Assembly (NCBI RefSeq): GCF_024166365.1
Contig: NC_064820.1
Location: 147,022,001-147,086,000 of the forward strand
Reading direction: 5' to 3'
Length of the DNA: 64,000 nt
DNA from: Elephas maximus indicus
Lineage: Eukaryota; Chordata; Mammalia; Proboscidea; Elephantidae
Positions 34,901 to 46,714 of this stretch are shown in pieces. Numbering within the stretch: the stretch's first letter is position 1; each line of letters opens with the position of its first letter. A model generated the notes under the pieces. That model made no database searches. It was not told the origin of the DNA and saw nothing but the letters and a program-made list of their open reading frames with translations. The position numbers and the translations under genes were made by a program.

Positions 34901-35469
34901 TAATAAAACTAATGGAAACCCTGGTGGCATAGTGGTTAAGAGTTCTGCTGCTAACCAAAAGGTTGGGAGCTTGAATCCACCAGGCGCTCCTTGGAAACCC
35001 TATGGGGGCAGTTCTACTCTGACCTATAGGGTCGCTACAAGTTGGAATTGACTCGATGGCAACGGGTTTGTTTGTTTGGTTTAATAGCACTAATGGAGCC
35101 CTGGTGGTGCAGTGGTTAAGAGCTCAGGCTGCTAATTAAAAAAGGTCAACTGTTTGAATCACTTGGAAACCCTACAGAGTGGTTCTACTCTGTCCCATAG
35201 GATTGCTATGTGTCAGAATCTACTCGATGGTATGGGTTTGGTTTTCGTTTTTTGATAGCACTAATGGGAGTCTGTGAGTGGTGCAAAGGCTGACATAAGT
35301 GCTCAGCTATTAACCAAAAATCAGTAGTTTGTGTTCACCCACAGGCACCTTAGAAGAAAGAACTGGTGATCCACTTCCAAGAAAGTCACAGCCATTGAAA
35401 ACCCTAAGGAGTGAAGTTCTCTTAAACACATATGGTCACCAACAGTAACTGGTTTAATAGCACTAGTAA
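34901..35469 (+). repeat. Three AfroSINEs in series with the target site between each
   Basis: SINEs at 34914-35080, 35097-35251 and 35269-35452. Copies of an aatagcactaatgg-like site lie at 34901-34915, 35081-35096, 35252-35268 and 35453-35469. The three SINEs differ in subtype: the first is common form, the second has an internal deletion, and the third is an old longer form. Confidence 0.85.
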
Positions 35470-35546
35470 AATATCCATGCTATTTATATGGCCATATTTT
35501 AAGAAGTCAGAGAAGGATTTGATATTGTGTGGATAATACTTAATAT

Positions 35547-36048
35547 GAAAATTACTTAATTTTTAAAATAATTTTTATTGTGCTTTAAGTGAAAGTTTAC
35601 AAATCAAGTCAGTCTCTCACACAAAAACTTATACACACCTTGCTATATACTGCCAGTTACTCTCCCCCTAATGAGACGGCCTGCTCCCTCCCTCCACTCT
35701 CTCCTTTCCTGTCCATTTCACCAGCTGCTAACCCCCTCTACCCTCTCATCTCCCCTCCAGGCAGGAGATGCCAATATAGTCTCAAGTGTCCACCTGATCC
35801 AAGAAGCTCACTCCTCACCAGCATCCCTCTCCAACCCATTGTCCAGTCCAATCCATGTCTGAAGAGTTGGCTTTGGGAATGGTTCCTGTCTCGGGCCAAC
35901 AGAAGGTTTGGGGGCCATGACCACTGGGGTCCTTTTAGTCTCGGTTAGACCATTAAGTCTGGTCTTTTTATGAGAATTTGGGGTCTGCATCCCACTGCTC
36001 TCCTGCTTCCTCAGGGGTTCTCTGTTGTGTTCCCCGAAAATTACTTAA
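35547..36048 (-). repeat. L1 3' UTR fragment with 13-bp target duplication
   Basis: L1 35560-36035 between gaaaattacttaa at 35547-35559 and 36036-36048. Confidence 0.9.
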
Positions 36049-36314
36049 CTTTTTTAATACGTTGCCCTACCTTAATTATTTAAATTTATTTTCCTTCTAT
36101 CCCTGATGGTGGACAGGTGACAGATGCAGCTTTCCTCATCAATATTTTAAAGCTGACTACATTGAAAATGGAAAAATCATTTGAAAAATTAACCATAATT
36201 TGGGGGGAATAATAGCAACAGAGAAACTTAGGGGTGAAACAAACTGTAGAAAAAGTATTATTTACTTATCAGTAATCTATGTTTATTTAACCTGATTTAA
36301 CCAATCAGATTATT

Positions 36315-38640
36315 TACTTTTTTTTAAATTGTGCATTAGGTGAAGATTTAAAAAGCAAATTAGATTCCCATTTGATAGTTTGCATAAAAAGTGTCTTATA
36401 GCCTTGGTTTCATTCCCCACAGTGTGTCAGCTCTCTACTAATTTCCACCCTGGGTTCCCCATTTCCTTTCATCCTAATTTTCTACCCCTTTCTGCCTTCT
36501 CATCTTTGCTTTTGGGCAAATGCTGCCCTTTTGATCTTGTATGGTTGATTGTTCTAAGGAGCATGTTCCTCTCAGATGTTATTGTTTATTTAATGAGCTT
36601 GTCCACTGTTTGGTTGGAAGGTGGTCACCCAGAATGGCTTCAGTTCAAGGTCAGAAGTGTGTCTTAGGGCCATAGTCTCTGGAGTTCCTCCAGTCTCTGT
36701 CAGACCAGTAAGTCTGGTCTTTTTTGTAAATTTGGTTTTTTGTACTACATTTTTCTCCTGCTCTTTCTGAGACCCTCCGTTGTGATCCCAGTCAGAGTGG
36801 TCAGTAGTGGCGCCAGGCAACATCTAGTTTTTCTGGTCTAGGGGTCTCGTAGGCTGAGGTTCACGTGGTCTATTAGTCCTTTGGACTAATCGTTCCCTTT
36901 AGCCTTTGGTTTTTTTCATTCTCCTTTGCTCCAGAGGGGAAGACACCAATAGTTTTATCTTAGATGGCCACTCGCAAGCTTTTAAGACCGCAGACACTAC
37001 TCACCAAAGTAGGATGCAGAACATTGTCTTCATGAACTATGTTGTGTCAGTTGACTTAGATATCCCCTGAGACTGTGCTCCTTTGCCTTCAAGCCTAGGA
37101 ACTTCATCCCACGAGGTATTTGGTTGTGTCTATGAGGCTTCCCTGACTGTGCCCCTTGTGTGCCCTATTGTCTGTATTAATATATGGGGAGCACCTACTG
37201 TCATGTATGTAGAAATATCCACCACTGAGCCTGTATCTTTCAACGGGTATACTCCCTTACACTCTTGCACACCTCTTGGCATATCTATCTACCTACGTAT
37301 CCATTTGTAAATTACTGCTTGTTAATACTGTTGTCATATGATTGTCTATGCTATAGTAGTTCCATTGTTGTTGTGTGCTATCAAGTGGATTCTGACTTAT
37401 AATGACCCTATAAGACAGAGTAGCAGGCTGAACTCTTAACCACTTTGCCACCAGGGCTCCAGTAGTTCCATAAAACAAAAAAACCCAAACCCACTGCTGT
37501 CGAGTCAATTCCAACTCATAGCGACCCTAGACCCTATAGGGTTGTAGTTCCATAAAAAAGAAAAAAAAATTTTTTTTTTTTTTTTTTTTTTTTTTAGTTC
37601 CACAATCTACCCTTTATTCTTGTGTTCCTCTCAGTGTCCTCTCTTGCCTTGGTCATGTTGTGCTGACTTCTCCCATATTGTGTATTGCCATTCCCTTCAC
37701 CAATATTAACATATGTCTTCTATCTATATAGTAATTTTCCCTCCCTCCCCCTCTCATCCCTGGTAACCATCAAAGAATTTTTTTTTCCTTTGTGTGTAAA
37801 TCTTTTGTTGTTCCTTTATACTAGTGGTCTCATACAATATTTGTCCTTTTGGGATTCACTTATTTCACTCAGTATACTGTCCACGTTGTGAGATGTTTCG
37901 TGGATTCATCATTATTTTTTATCATTGAGTAGTATTCCATTGTGTGTATATACCAGTTTGTTAATCCATTCATCTGTTGTTGAGAGCTTTGGATGTTTCC
38001 AATTTTTTGCTATTGTGAATAATGCTGCAAGTAACATGGGTGTGAATATATCTATTCATGTCATGGCTCTTAAAAAGTCTACCTAGGAGTGGGATGGCTG
38101 GATCATATGGTATTTCTAGTTTTAGCTTTTTGAGGAAGCACTGTACTGTTTTCCATAGTGGTCGTACCATTTTACATTCCCACCAGCAGCGTGTAAGCAT
38201 TCCAATCTACCTACATCTTCACCAACATTTGTTATTTTCTGTTTTTTTTTTTTTTAATTTGTGCCAGTAATGTCAGGATGAGATGGTATCTTATCGTAGT
38301 TTTGATTTGTATGGCTAATGATAGTGAACATGTCTTCGTATGTTTTTTTAGCTGCCTGAATGTCTTCTTTGATGAAGTAAATGTTCATATCCTTTGCCCA
38401 TTTTTTGATTGGATTGTTTGTCTTGTATTGTTGAGGTACTGAAGTCTTCTATAGATTTTAGAGATTAGATCCTTGTTGGGTATGTCGTAACCAAAATTTT
38501 TTCCTAATCTGCGGGTTCTCTTTTCACTCTTTTGGAGAAGTCTTTTGTTGAGTGTGTTTAGTTTTCAGGAGGTCTCATTAATCTAATTATTCTTTTACTT
38601 TTACTTAGGTTTGGTATTTGGTTATTTACTTTTAAAATTG
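36315..38640 (-). repeat. L1 3' UTR and ORF2 end, older subfamily
   Basis: Inverted L1 from gtgcattaggtgaagattta through the ORF2 C-terminal text (gagtagtattccattgtgtg) to cttttggagaagtcttttgt. AfroSINE remnants interrupt it at 37366-37605. Confidence 0.82.
37355..37615 (-). repeat. Deleted AfroSINEs and an A/T tract separated by repeated target sites
   Basis: agtagttccat occurs at 37355-37365 and 37461-37471, and tagttcca again near 37545 and 37605. Between them lie an internally deleted AfroSINE (37366-37460), a tail-only AfroSINE (37472-37540) and an A run joined to a T run of about 30 bases. Confidence 0.8.
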
Positions 38641-38786
38641 GCTATTCAGATTCATCAGTTTCCTCTGAACACAGATATATTGCTTAAAGAGAACAAAGTC
38701 CAAGAAAGCTTGATTTAACTAAATCAAACCCCTGTGCCAAAGTCAACAAACCAAGGTCATTCAGGAGTTGCATAGAAAAGAAAATT

Positions 38787-39970
38787 AAATGAACACAAAT
38801 TTTTTAAAAAATAATTTTTATTGTGCTTTAAGTGAAAGTTTACAAATCAAGTCAGTCTCTCACACAAAAACCCATCTACACCTTGCTACACACTCCCAAT
38901 TACTCTTCCCCTAATGAGACAGCCCGCTTTCTCCCTCCACTCTCTCTTTTCGTGTCCATTTCGCCAGTTTCTAACCCCCTCCACCCTCTCATCTCCCCTC
39001 CAGGCAGGAGATGCCAACATAGTCTCAAGTGTCCACCTGATCCAAGAAGCTCACTCCTTACCAGCATCCCTCTCCAACCCATTGTCCAGGCCAATCCATG
39101 TCTGAAGAGTTGGCTTCAGGAATGGTTCCTGTCCTGGGGAAACGAGGTCTGGGGGCCGTGACCACCAGGGTCCTTCCAGTCTCAGTCAGACCATTAAGTC
39201 TGGTCTTATGAGAATTTGGGGGTCTGCATCCCACTGCTCTCCTGCTCCCTCAGGGGTTCTCTGTTGTGTTCCCTGTCAGGGCAGTCATCGGTTGTAGCCA
39301 GGCACCATCTAGTTCTTCTGGTCTCAGGATGATGTAGTTGCTGGTTCACATGGCCCTTTCTGTCTCTTGGGCTTGTAATCACCTTGTGTCCTTGGTGTTC
39401 TTCATTCTCCTTTGATCCAGGTGGGTTGTGACCAATTGGTGCATCTTAGATGGCTGCTTGCTAGTGTTTAAGACCCCAGATGGCACTTTTCAAAGTGGGA
39501 TGCAGAATGTTTTCTTAATAGATTTTGTTATGCCAATTGACTTAGATGTCCCCTGAAACCATGGTGCCCAGACGTCTGCCCCCTGCTACGCTGGCCTTTG
39601 AAGCATTCAGTTTATTCAGGAAATTTCTTTGCTTTTGCTTTAGTCCAATTGTGTTGACCTCCCCTGTATTGTGTGCTGTCTTTCCCTTCACCTAAAGTAG
39701 TTCTTAAAAAAAGTAGTTCTTATCTACTATCTAATTAGTGAGTGCCCCTCTCCCACCCTCCCTCCCTTCCCCCTCTGGTAGCCAGGAAAGAATGTTTTCT
39801 TCTCAGTTTAAACAATTTCTCAAGTTCTTATAATAGTGGTCTTATACAATATTTGTCCTTTTGCAACTAGTTTCATTCAGCATAATGCCTTCCAAGTTCC
39901 TCCACATTATGAACTGTTTCACAGATTCCTCACTGTTCTTTATCGATGCATTGTAAATGAATACAACTTT
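38787..39970 (-). repeat. L1 3' UTR, 5'-truncated
   Basis: L1 38804-39954, flanked by similar aaatgaacacaaatttt and aaatgaatacaacttt sequences, a likely decayed target duplication. Confidence 0.83.
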
Positions 39971-40857
39971 GAGACCAGGTATAAACATCTGCCTCTTTGA
40001 AGAGTGATCCTGATTTTCTGTCTGACCTCAGGAAGGTTCAGTTTCCCTCTGAGGTCTATTTTATCTTTAAAACATTGAAAGGCTTGTGTTTGTGTACCTT
40101 CTTTAAATGTTCTTGGGATATATGATTTGGGATCTTGTTATAGAGGTTCAAAACTGAAACTAGTTTGACCAAAAGTATCATCTTTATCCAAAAGAAGCCT
40201 TTGTACTTGGATCTTGTACAAAGGAGTGGTTGAATTCCACTTAATTCAAATATATTTTTAGTAAGGTTCTGAGGCAAAAAGTAACAGAAATAGAGTTAAG
40301 ATAAAATATTCAGTGACTTGAACTCTTACTGCTTGTTTTTCAGGCCTGACGTAATATTTTAGGTCACACTCTTTTTGTGTGTAATATATTTAACGTTATA
40401 GAAGGCATTTGATATTAAATGAATTAGGTTACATGCACTTCACCCCAGTGTTGTAAAACTGTGGCATAACATTTAAATCAAAGATATAAATATGTAGTTT
40501 AAAAAGGGCTTTATCATCAGCTCAGGACAGGAAAAACCTAAGTAGACTGAAAGTAGCTAAGATGATTATCAAGATCACTAATGAACTATGTTTTCTAAGT
40601 GCTCTAGCTTCTGTCTCTGATCTCAAAAAAAAAAAAAGTCTACTTGCTCCGCAAAGTTTTAATTTTTCACCTTACTGTAAACTCCTAGAAGGAAAAAAAA
40701 CTGCCATTTAAATGACTGATCAATGTGCTGTTAATGAACTTTAGCGTGACTATGCTATGAATCACCGAGTTTCAAACTAAAAATTACCTCTAAATCCTCC
40801 GGTCAAAAAGCAAAGGTCTCCTCCTTGACATGATTACACTTTTTAACATACGTAATT
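39971..40857. other. Intergenic, nothing recognised
   Basis: AT-rich sequence without a recognised gene or repeat. Confidence 0.45.
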
Positions 40858-41010
40858 ACCCGTTGCCGTCGAGTCGCTTCCGACTCACAGGGATCCTATA
40901 GGACAGAGTAGAACTGCCCCATAGAGTTTCCAAGGAGTGCTGGTGGATTCGAATTGCCGACCTTTTGGTTAACAGCTGTAGCTCTTCACCACTACGCCAC
41001 CAGGGTTTCC
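40858..41010 (-). repeat. AfroSINE 240 bp upstream of the SEC24A CpG island
   Basis: Well-preserved minus copy between acatacgtaatta and acatagataatta, a near-identical target duplication. Confidence 0.9.
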
Positions 41011-41249
41011 ACATAGATAATTAGACACCCCTTAAAAAAAAATTATCTTACAATTTACACCTAGAATATGATGACAAAACGTGAACATGAAATACTGTGA
41101 TGAACATTAACTGGTTCGGCTACTAAAGGTGTTTAAATCTCGAGAGGGCGATAATGTCTGTCGTTTTAGGTAATCTTCACAAAAACCCGAGGAGAGGAAC
41201 TGTCAGTCCTACCCCACGAAAACGGCTATTGAAACCCTGATTGCCCTTC

Positions 41250-42070
41250 GACCTTGGTCCTGCCCCTGAAATGACGTTTACGATGGCGGGGATTTCCGTA
41301 ACGGTGACACACGCCGCTTCCGGCCAGCAGCAAGAGTGAGTGACGTGGCAGGCGAGGCCAGGCACCGTCCGTCTGCCCGGGACACCTCAGCTGTCAGGTG
41401 GCCTGGGGGCAGCGCAGTGAGGAGAAGATTGTGCTGGCAGCCGCCCGGACCGAAGCCGGAAGTGCCACGTGTCCCGACTGCGCCTGCGCAGCCGGCTGCT
41501 GACAGGCACTTCCGGCCGCGGCCTCCATCCTTCTCTCCGCTTGGCTGCGGCCTCCCGGCCTGCGGTTCAGGGCCTTACCGTCCCGACTTCCAAGCCTCAG
41601 CTCCCAGGCCAGGCAGAGGCCGCCGGTGGGCTGGGGAGAGTGCGGCGTCATGCCTAGGGCTTGATGCGCTGCCGTATCTCCTCCCCGCTTCCAATCGTAA
41701 AACGTTAGCCCCCCTCCCTCAGCTTTCAGCAATCTTTCAGTTCTCCTCGGGTCCGCTGTGGCCGACCCCCACCAGGCCCTTCCAACCCGGATAACCGCCG
41801 TCGTCATGTCCCAGCCGGGAACACCGGCCTCCGGGGGCGCCTCGACCGGTCTCCAGTCGCAGAACGGGGCTGCCTCGATCTCGGGGTCTCCCTACACCAA
41901 CGGTGAGTGCCGCCCGGGTGCTGGGGTGGAGAGGCCGCAGCCTGGACCCGGGCTCGAGCTGACCTTTAGTTGCTGCTGCCGCCTGAGGCGACAGAGGAGA
42001 GTGACCTCCCGGCCGGGTCTGGAACAGGTGGTGGCGGGCGGCTGCGTCACGGAGACCGCGGCGAATGTGC
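41250..42070 (+). promoter_or_regulatory. SEC24A: CpG island with SEC24A promoter and 5' UTR
   Basis: CpG-rich island around SEC24A exon 1. Visible sites: CRE half-site TGACGT at 41272-41277, YY1-like gatggcggg at 41282, UPRE-like TGACGTGG at 41341-41348, ETS cores at 41456-41462 and 41507-41515, E-box CACGTG at 41466-41471, and an NRF1-like tgcgcctgcgca at 41479-41490. No TATA box is seen, as is usual for a housekeeping promoter. The transcription start is not determined. Confidence 0.75.
41806..41902 (+). CDS. SEC24A: SEC24A first coding exon
   Basis: The exon starts at ATG (G at -3) and encodes MSQPGTPASGGASTGLQSQN and then GAASISGSPYTN plus the first base of Gly. It ends at AACG|gtgagt. 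This matches the N terminus of SEC24A as I remember it (MSQPGIPASGG, SGSPYTNG). SEC24A is the COPII coat subunit that binds cargo sorting signals; this exon is the start of its low-complexity, disordered N-terminal region. No second coding exon was found in the rest of the window, so intron 1 spans at least 22 kb, much of it L1. Confidence 0.93.
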
Positions 42071-42934
42071 GCTCGCATTCCCAGGCTTGTTTTAGTGTTT
42101 CACATTTATTCATTCCTTCAACAAATAGTTAATGAACACTTGCTATATTCCGCGCCATGGGTCACACACACACACTCGTTCCCTTCCGTCAAAACTCATT
42201 TACAGGGATCGTAGTGTGTGTTTATGTCACTTTCCCCTCTGCGCCACCTTACCCCAGGCTCCCAGAGAGTTGGATTTGTGGTCTGATTCCTCTCGGTTCT
42301 GCAGGGCCAGCCGTGGGGAAAAGGAGACATGCCACGTCTGAGTTTGCAGAGATGAATGAACGGCTGTTCTTTGAGAGACCCCCTTAAGACTTGCTCATTT
42401 CCCCCAGAACCTTTCCAGAATTGTACTTAGGCCATTTGTTCCATTTTTCAGCTTTGGAGGAACTAAATAGAGGGGAGGATTTTCTGTTTGATTTCTAGAG
42501 GTCTATTACATCACTTGGAAAGTGGTTGGACACAATTCTCTGAACCTTTGAGGAGAGTGTACATGTGGCACTATAGTTTGTCATTTGGTGTGAGGGTGTC
42601 TTATAAGTAGAATTCCTTAAATTGTCTTACAGTATGACTTGCTAAGCATAATTGTTGTAATATAGAAAGATATAGTCTACCAACAGCTTGCCTACATATT
42701 TATCTACAAATCTTTGGTTTATGGAAATAAAACAAGTGGAATAATACTAAAATTCTAAAATTGCCCATTGGTATTATGATTGCCGTAAAGTTTGAGAAAA
42801 TAGCCAATGACCAAAATTGCTAATTTATGGTGTTTTTACAGTGGAGTGGGTTTGGGTGGGCTTTAGAGAATACTACTGTTTTCTTTACAAAGGATGTTCT
42901 AAAAGACTTTTAAAAATGTCTATGAGTAGGCAGA
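42071..42934. other. SEC24A: SEC24A intron 1, 5' part
   Basis: No repeat or exon recognised. Confidence 0.45.
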
Positions 42935-44162
42935 TATGTGGGCTGAAGCAAGAATAAGGATAAGCACTAGGGAACTGCCAGAAATTCAAGCTGGATTCAG
43001 AAGAGGACATGGAACCAGGGATATCATTGCTGATGTCAGATGGATCCTGGCTGAAAGCAAAGGATACCAGAAGGATGTTTACCTGTGTTTTATTGACTAA
43101 AGGCATTTGACTGTGTGGATCATAACAAATTATGGATAACATTGGGAAGAATGGGAATTCCAGAACACTTAATTGTGCTCATGAGGAACCTATACATAGA
43201 TCAAGAAGCAGTTGTTTGGACAGAACAAGGGGATACTGATTGATTTAAAGTCAGGAAGGGTGTATTTCAGGGTTGTATCTTTTCACCATACCTATTCAAT
43301 CTGTATGCTGAGCAAATAATCCGAGAAGCTGGACTATATGAAGAAGAACAGGGCATCAGGATTGGAGGAAGACTCATTAATAACCTGTGTTATGCAGATA
43401 ATACAGCCTTGCTGAAAGTGAAGAGGACTTGAAGCACTTAGTGATGAAAATCAAAGACCACAGCCTTCAGTATGGATTGTACCTCAACATAAAGAAAACA
43501 AAAATCCTCACAACTGGACCAATGAGCAACATCGTGATAAACGGAGAAAAGATTCAAGTTGTCAAGGATTTCGTTTTACTTGAATCCACAATCAACACCC
43601 ATGGAAGCAGCAGTCAAGAAATGAAACAATGCATTGCATTGGCTAAATCTGCTGCAAAGGACCTTTTTAAAGTGTTGAAAAGCAAAGATGTCACCTTGAA
43701 GACTAAGGTGCACCTGACCCAAGCCATGATATTTTCAATAGCATCATATGCATGTAAAAGCTGGACTGTAGAAGAATTGACACCTTTGAATTGTGGTGTT
43801 GGGGAAGAATATTGAGTATACCATGGACTGCCAAAAGAACGAACAAATCTGTCTTGGAAGAAGTACAACCAGAATGCTCATTAGAAGCAAGGATGGCGAG
43901 ACTGCGTCTTACATACTTTGGACATGTTGTCAGGAGGGATCAGTGCCTGGAGAAGGACATCATGCTTGGCAAAGTACAGGGTCAGCGGAAAAGAGGGAGA
44001 CTTTGAATGAGGTGAATTGACACAGTGGCTGCAGCGATGAGCTCAAGCGTAACGGCAATTGTAAGGATGGTGCAGGACTGGGCAGCGTTTCATTCTGTTG
44101 TGCATAGGGTTGCTATGTGTCGGAGCCGACCCAAGAGCACCTAACAGCAACAACAACAAGCA
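42935..44162 (+). mobile_element. RTE/BovB-type LINE, 5'-truncated and inactive
   Basis: Reverse-transcriptase region with GFRRGHGTRDII-like text near 42990, a frameshifted FID..KAFDCVDHNKL (motif A) near 43090, QGCIFSPYLFNLYAEQIIREAG near 43270, and YADN where YADD is expected near 43392. The next frame at 43429-43815 is the thumb and C-terminal part (DHSLQYGLYLNIKKTKILTT). The 3' tail is gttgctatgtgtcggagccg followed by a short aacaacaac repeat. The horizontal origin of BovB in afrotherians is established; this copy is a relic. Confidence 0.88.
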
Positions 44163-44679
44163 CTAGATGGTGGTAAGTTGAATCAATTATTCTTTCTCAA
44201 ATTTATGGTAACAGATTATGTAAACTACATTTTATTCTAGGATATTTAGCAACATAAACACTGAGATTGAAATAATTTTAAGACATTTGTTTTAAGGTAA
44301 GAAAACATTAAGCAACATGTCATATGGAGTTTTCTTATTATCTGTAAATTGTAAATTCACATGCACTTTAAATGGCAAATCCTACAAGTATGCTTGTACA
44401 TTTATATGTCAGTATAGTTTTGATAATTTTGAAATGTTAAAGGAATTTAACCTCTGATGTACTTTATTGAAGATGCTGTCACTATGTTGATTTGATTCAG
44501 TCCAACAGACACTTGTTACACATCTTCTGAATTCTGGTACTTGGGGATATGGAAGGGAATAAGAAAGCAGTTCCTGTTCGCAGGTTACCCAGAGCCTATT
44601 TGGGATTCAGATATGTACCCAATTGTAATGCAGGGTGATAACAGTTTGAAAAATGTGACCTGATGTGCGGAGGGAAATC
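44163..44679. other. SEC24A: SEC24A intron 1, nothing recognised
   Basis: No element seen. Confidence 0.45.
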
Positions 44680-44880
44680 TTTGTTGTTAGTTGCTGTCAA
44701 GTCGATTCTGACTGATGGCAATCCAATGTGTACAGAGTAGAACTGCTCCATAGGGTTTTCAAGGCTGTGACCTTTCAGAAGCAGGTCGCCAGACCTGTTT
44801 TCCAAGGTGCCTCTGGGTAGATTTGAACTACCAACCTTTTGGCTAGTAGTCACATGGTTGAATGTTTGTGCCACTCAGGA
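44680..44880 (-). repeat. AfroSINE, older variant
   Basis: ttgttgttagttgctgtcaa through ttttcaaggctgtgaccttt to catggttgaatgtttgtgcc. Confidence 0.8.
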
Positions 44881-44889
44881 AAACCATAG

Positions 44890-45902
44890 GATTGCAAATA
44901 CATTTCCCTTTCAAGATATAATTTGACAGTGTTTTTAGAAGCCTGATTTCTAAAATTTTTAGAAAATAGCATTATTCTTACTAAAATGGATAATGTTCTA
45001 TATTGGGTTGCTTTATTGTTCATCTCACTGATAATTCAGAGTACGTATGTGGTGAATTGGAGGGGAGAGTATTTTTTTAGAATGTGCGAAAGTTTCAGTG
45101 CTTGAATATAGTTTCGATTAACTTTTTCAAGACAGTAATTTGCTGCTTAAATATTGAAAGTTTGAAATATTGAAAGTTCTTAAGCTTAAAATTTAATGTA
45201 TCTTGCTTCATTTACATGTTATAGTATGGTTAGATCTTCAGATGTGTTTTAGATCATAATCAAAGAACTAATAGTCACCTTTTTCATTTTCCTATAGCTT
45301 GCTATATCATACACCAAGACATTTCCCCACACACCAAGACATTTCTCTCTGTGGTAGATTGTTACGTTATATTCCAGCCTAGAGGTTGTCCAGACAGGTT
45401 TTACTAAGTCTCTGTGTAGATTTGTATGTATGTGTATATATATACACAAAAACTATATATGTATATGAAAAAACTGATTGTGAGAATGCAAGACTACTTA
45501 AACTACCGATTTTCGTCTGATTATCCTGCAATAAGGCTTAAAAGCAAATAATACCACCCACTGTTACTTAGCTGCTTCACTGAGTATTTGAACCAATTTG
45601 TCAATGCAGTTTTATTAATTTTATTTTTGTAATATTTATATATATTTTTGTGTATGGAACTATATAGAAGGGTGAGAAGGATATTCTCTTCCCTCCTTCC
45701 CCCTTCTTTGCCTGCATTCCCCTGTTATATTGTAATTTTATAAAATAACATGTGTTTCCCTTTTAGACTATAAGTCCTATGAGGGCAAGAATATCTGCTT
45801 TTGTACACCATTATCTCTAATTCCTCACATGTTGTCTTATCACATTTTAGGGGTTCACTAATTTTGCTGAAGAGTTTAGGAATCGGATATTTTACAGTTC
45901 TG
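44890..45902. other. SEC24A: SEC24A intron 1, AT-rich, simple TA repeat
   Basis: Contains a tatg/tata microsatellite-like tract at 45428-45465. No gene is seen. Confidence 0.45.
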
Positions 45903-46386
45903 TTCACTAACCTTGTATTGAATTATTCATAGTAAGATTAGGCTCACTTCTAACCTATTTATTTTTTCTGGTGAATTTTTCTGTGAATTTTTGCACAATA
46001 TTGCCACCCAAAACACAATAGAATATATGGATTTTTTTTCCCTCATCAGTTTAAATGCTGGAAACCCTGGTGATGTAGTGGTTAAGATCTACGGCTGCTA
46101 ACCAAAAGTTTGGCGGTTTGAATCCACTAGGCACTTCTCGGAAACTCTATGGGGCAGCTCTACTCTGTCCTATAGGGTTACTATGAGTTGGAATTGACTT
46201 GATGGCAATGAGTTTGGTTTTTGGTTTGGTTCACTAACCTTGTATAGAATTATTCATAGTAATATTAGGCTCACTTCCAACCTATTTGTTTTTTCTGGTT
46301 AATTTTTCTGTGAATTTTTGCACAATATTGCCACCCAAAACACAACAGGATATATGAGTTTTTTCCACCTCATCAGTTTAAATGCT
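45903..46386 (+). repeat. AfroSINE bounded by a 157-bp direct duplication
   Basis: SINE 46060-46229. The left copy 45903-46059 and right copy 46230-46386 are both 157 bp and align without gaps at about 92 percent (about 12 mismatches by eye). Both start ttcactaaccttgta and end cagtttaaatgct exactly at the SINE borders. Confidence 0.9.
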
Positions 46387-46714
46387 AGGCTTATGCTAAT
46401 ACCTGTTTTAGGAGTTACAAAAATGTAGATCTCTTTTAGATTCTCTGTGATGTAAACCATGTTTATAATTGTGTATTTAATATAGGAAGTCCTTAGGTAC
46501 GATCAAAGCATGCTGTGAATAGAAACGGGCATCGTAATCTCTAACGCTGGTTGTGGCTGAGTTGCCTTTAAGTGTTTTCAGTGGGGAGGAGGGGTTTACT
46601 CTACGATTTCCATGAGATTCTTTGCATATCTCTTAGAATTTGTTGAATTCTATGTGGTAACCTTTCAGTTTCTTGTTTGTTTCTCCTCATAAACTATGAG
46701 CCCCTGAAAGACAG

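Noticed and set aside
41336-41807. Frames of 152 and 137 codons around the SEC24A 5' UTR
   Set aside because: They are CpG-island chance frames. The plus one ends before the SEC24A ATG, and whether transcription starts upstream of it is unknown.
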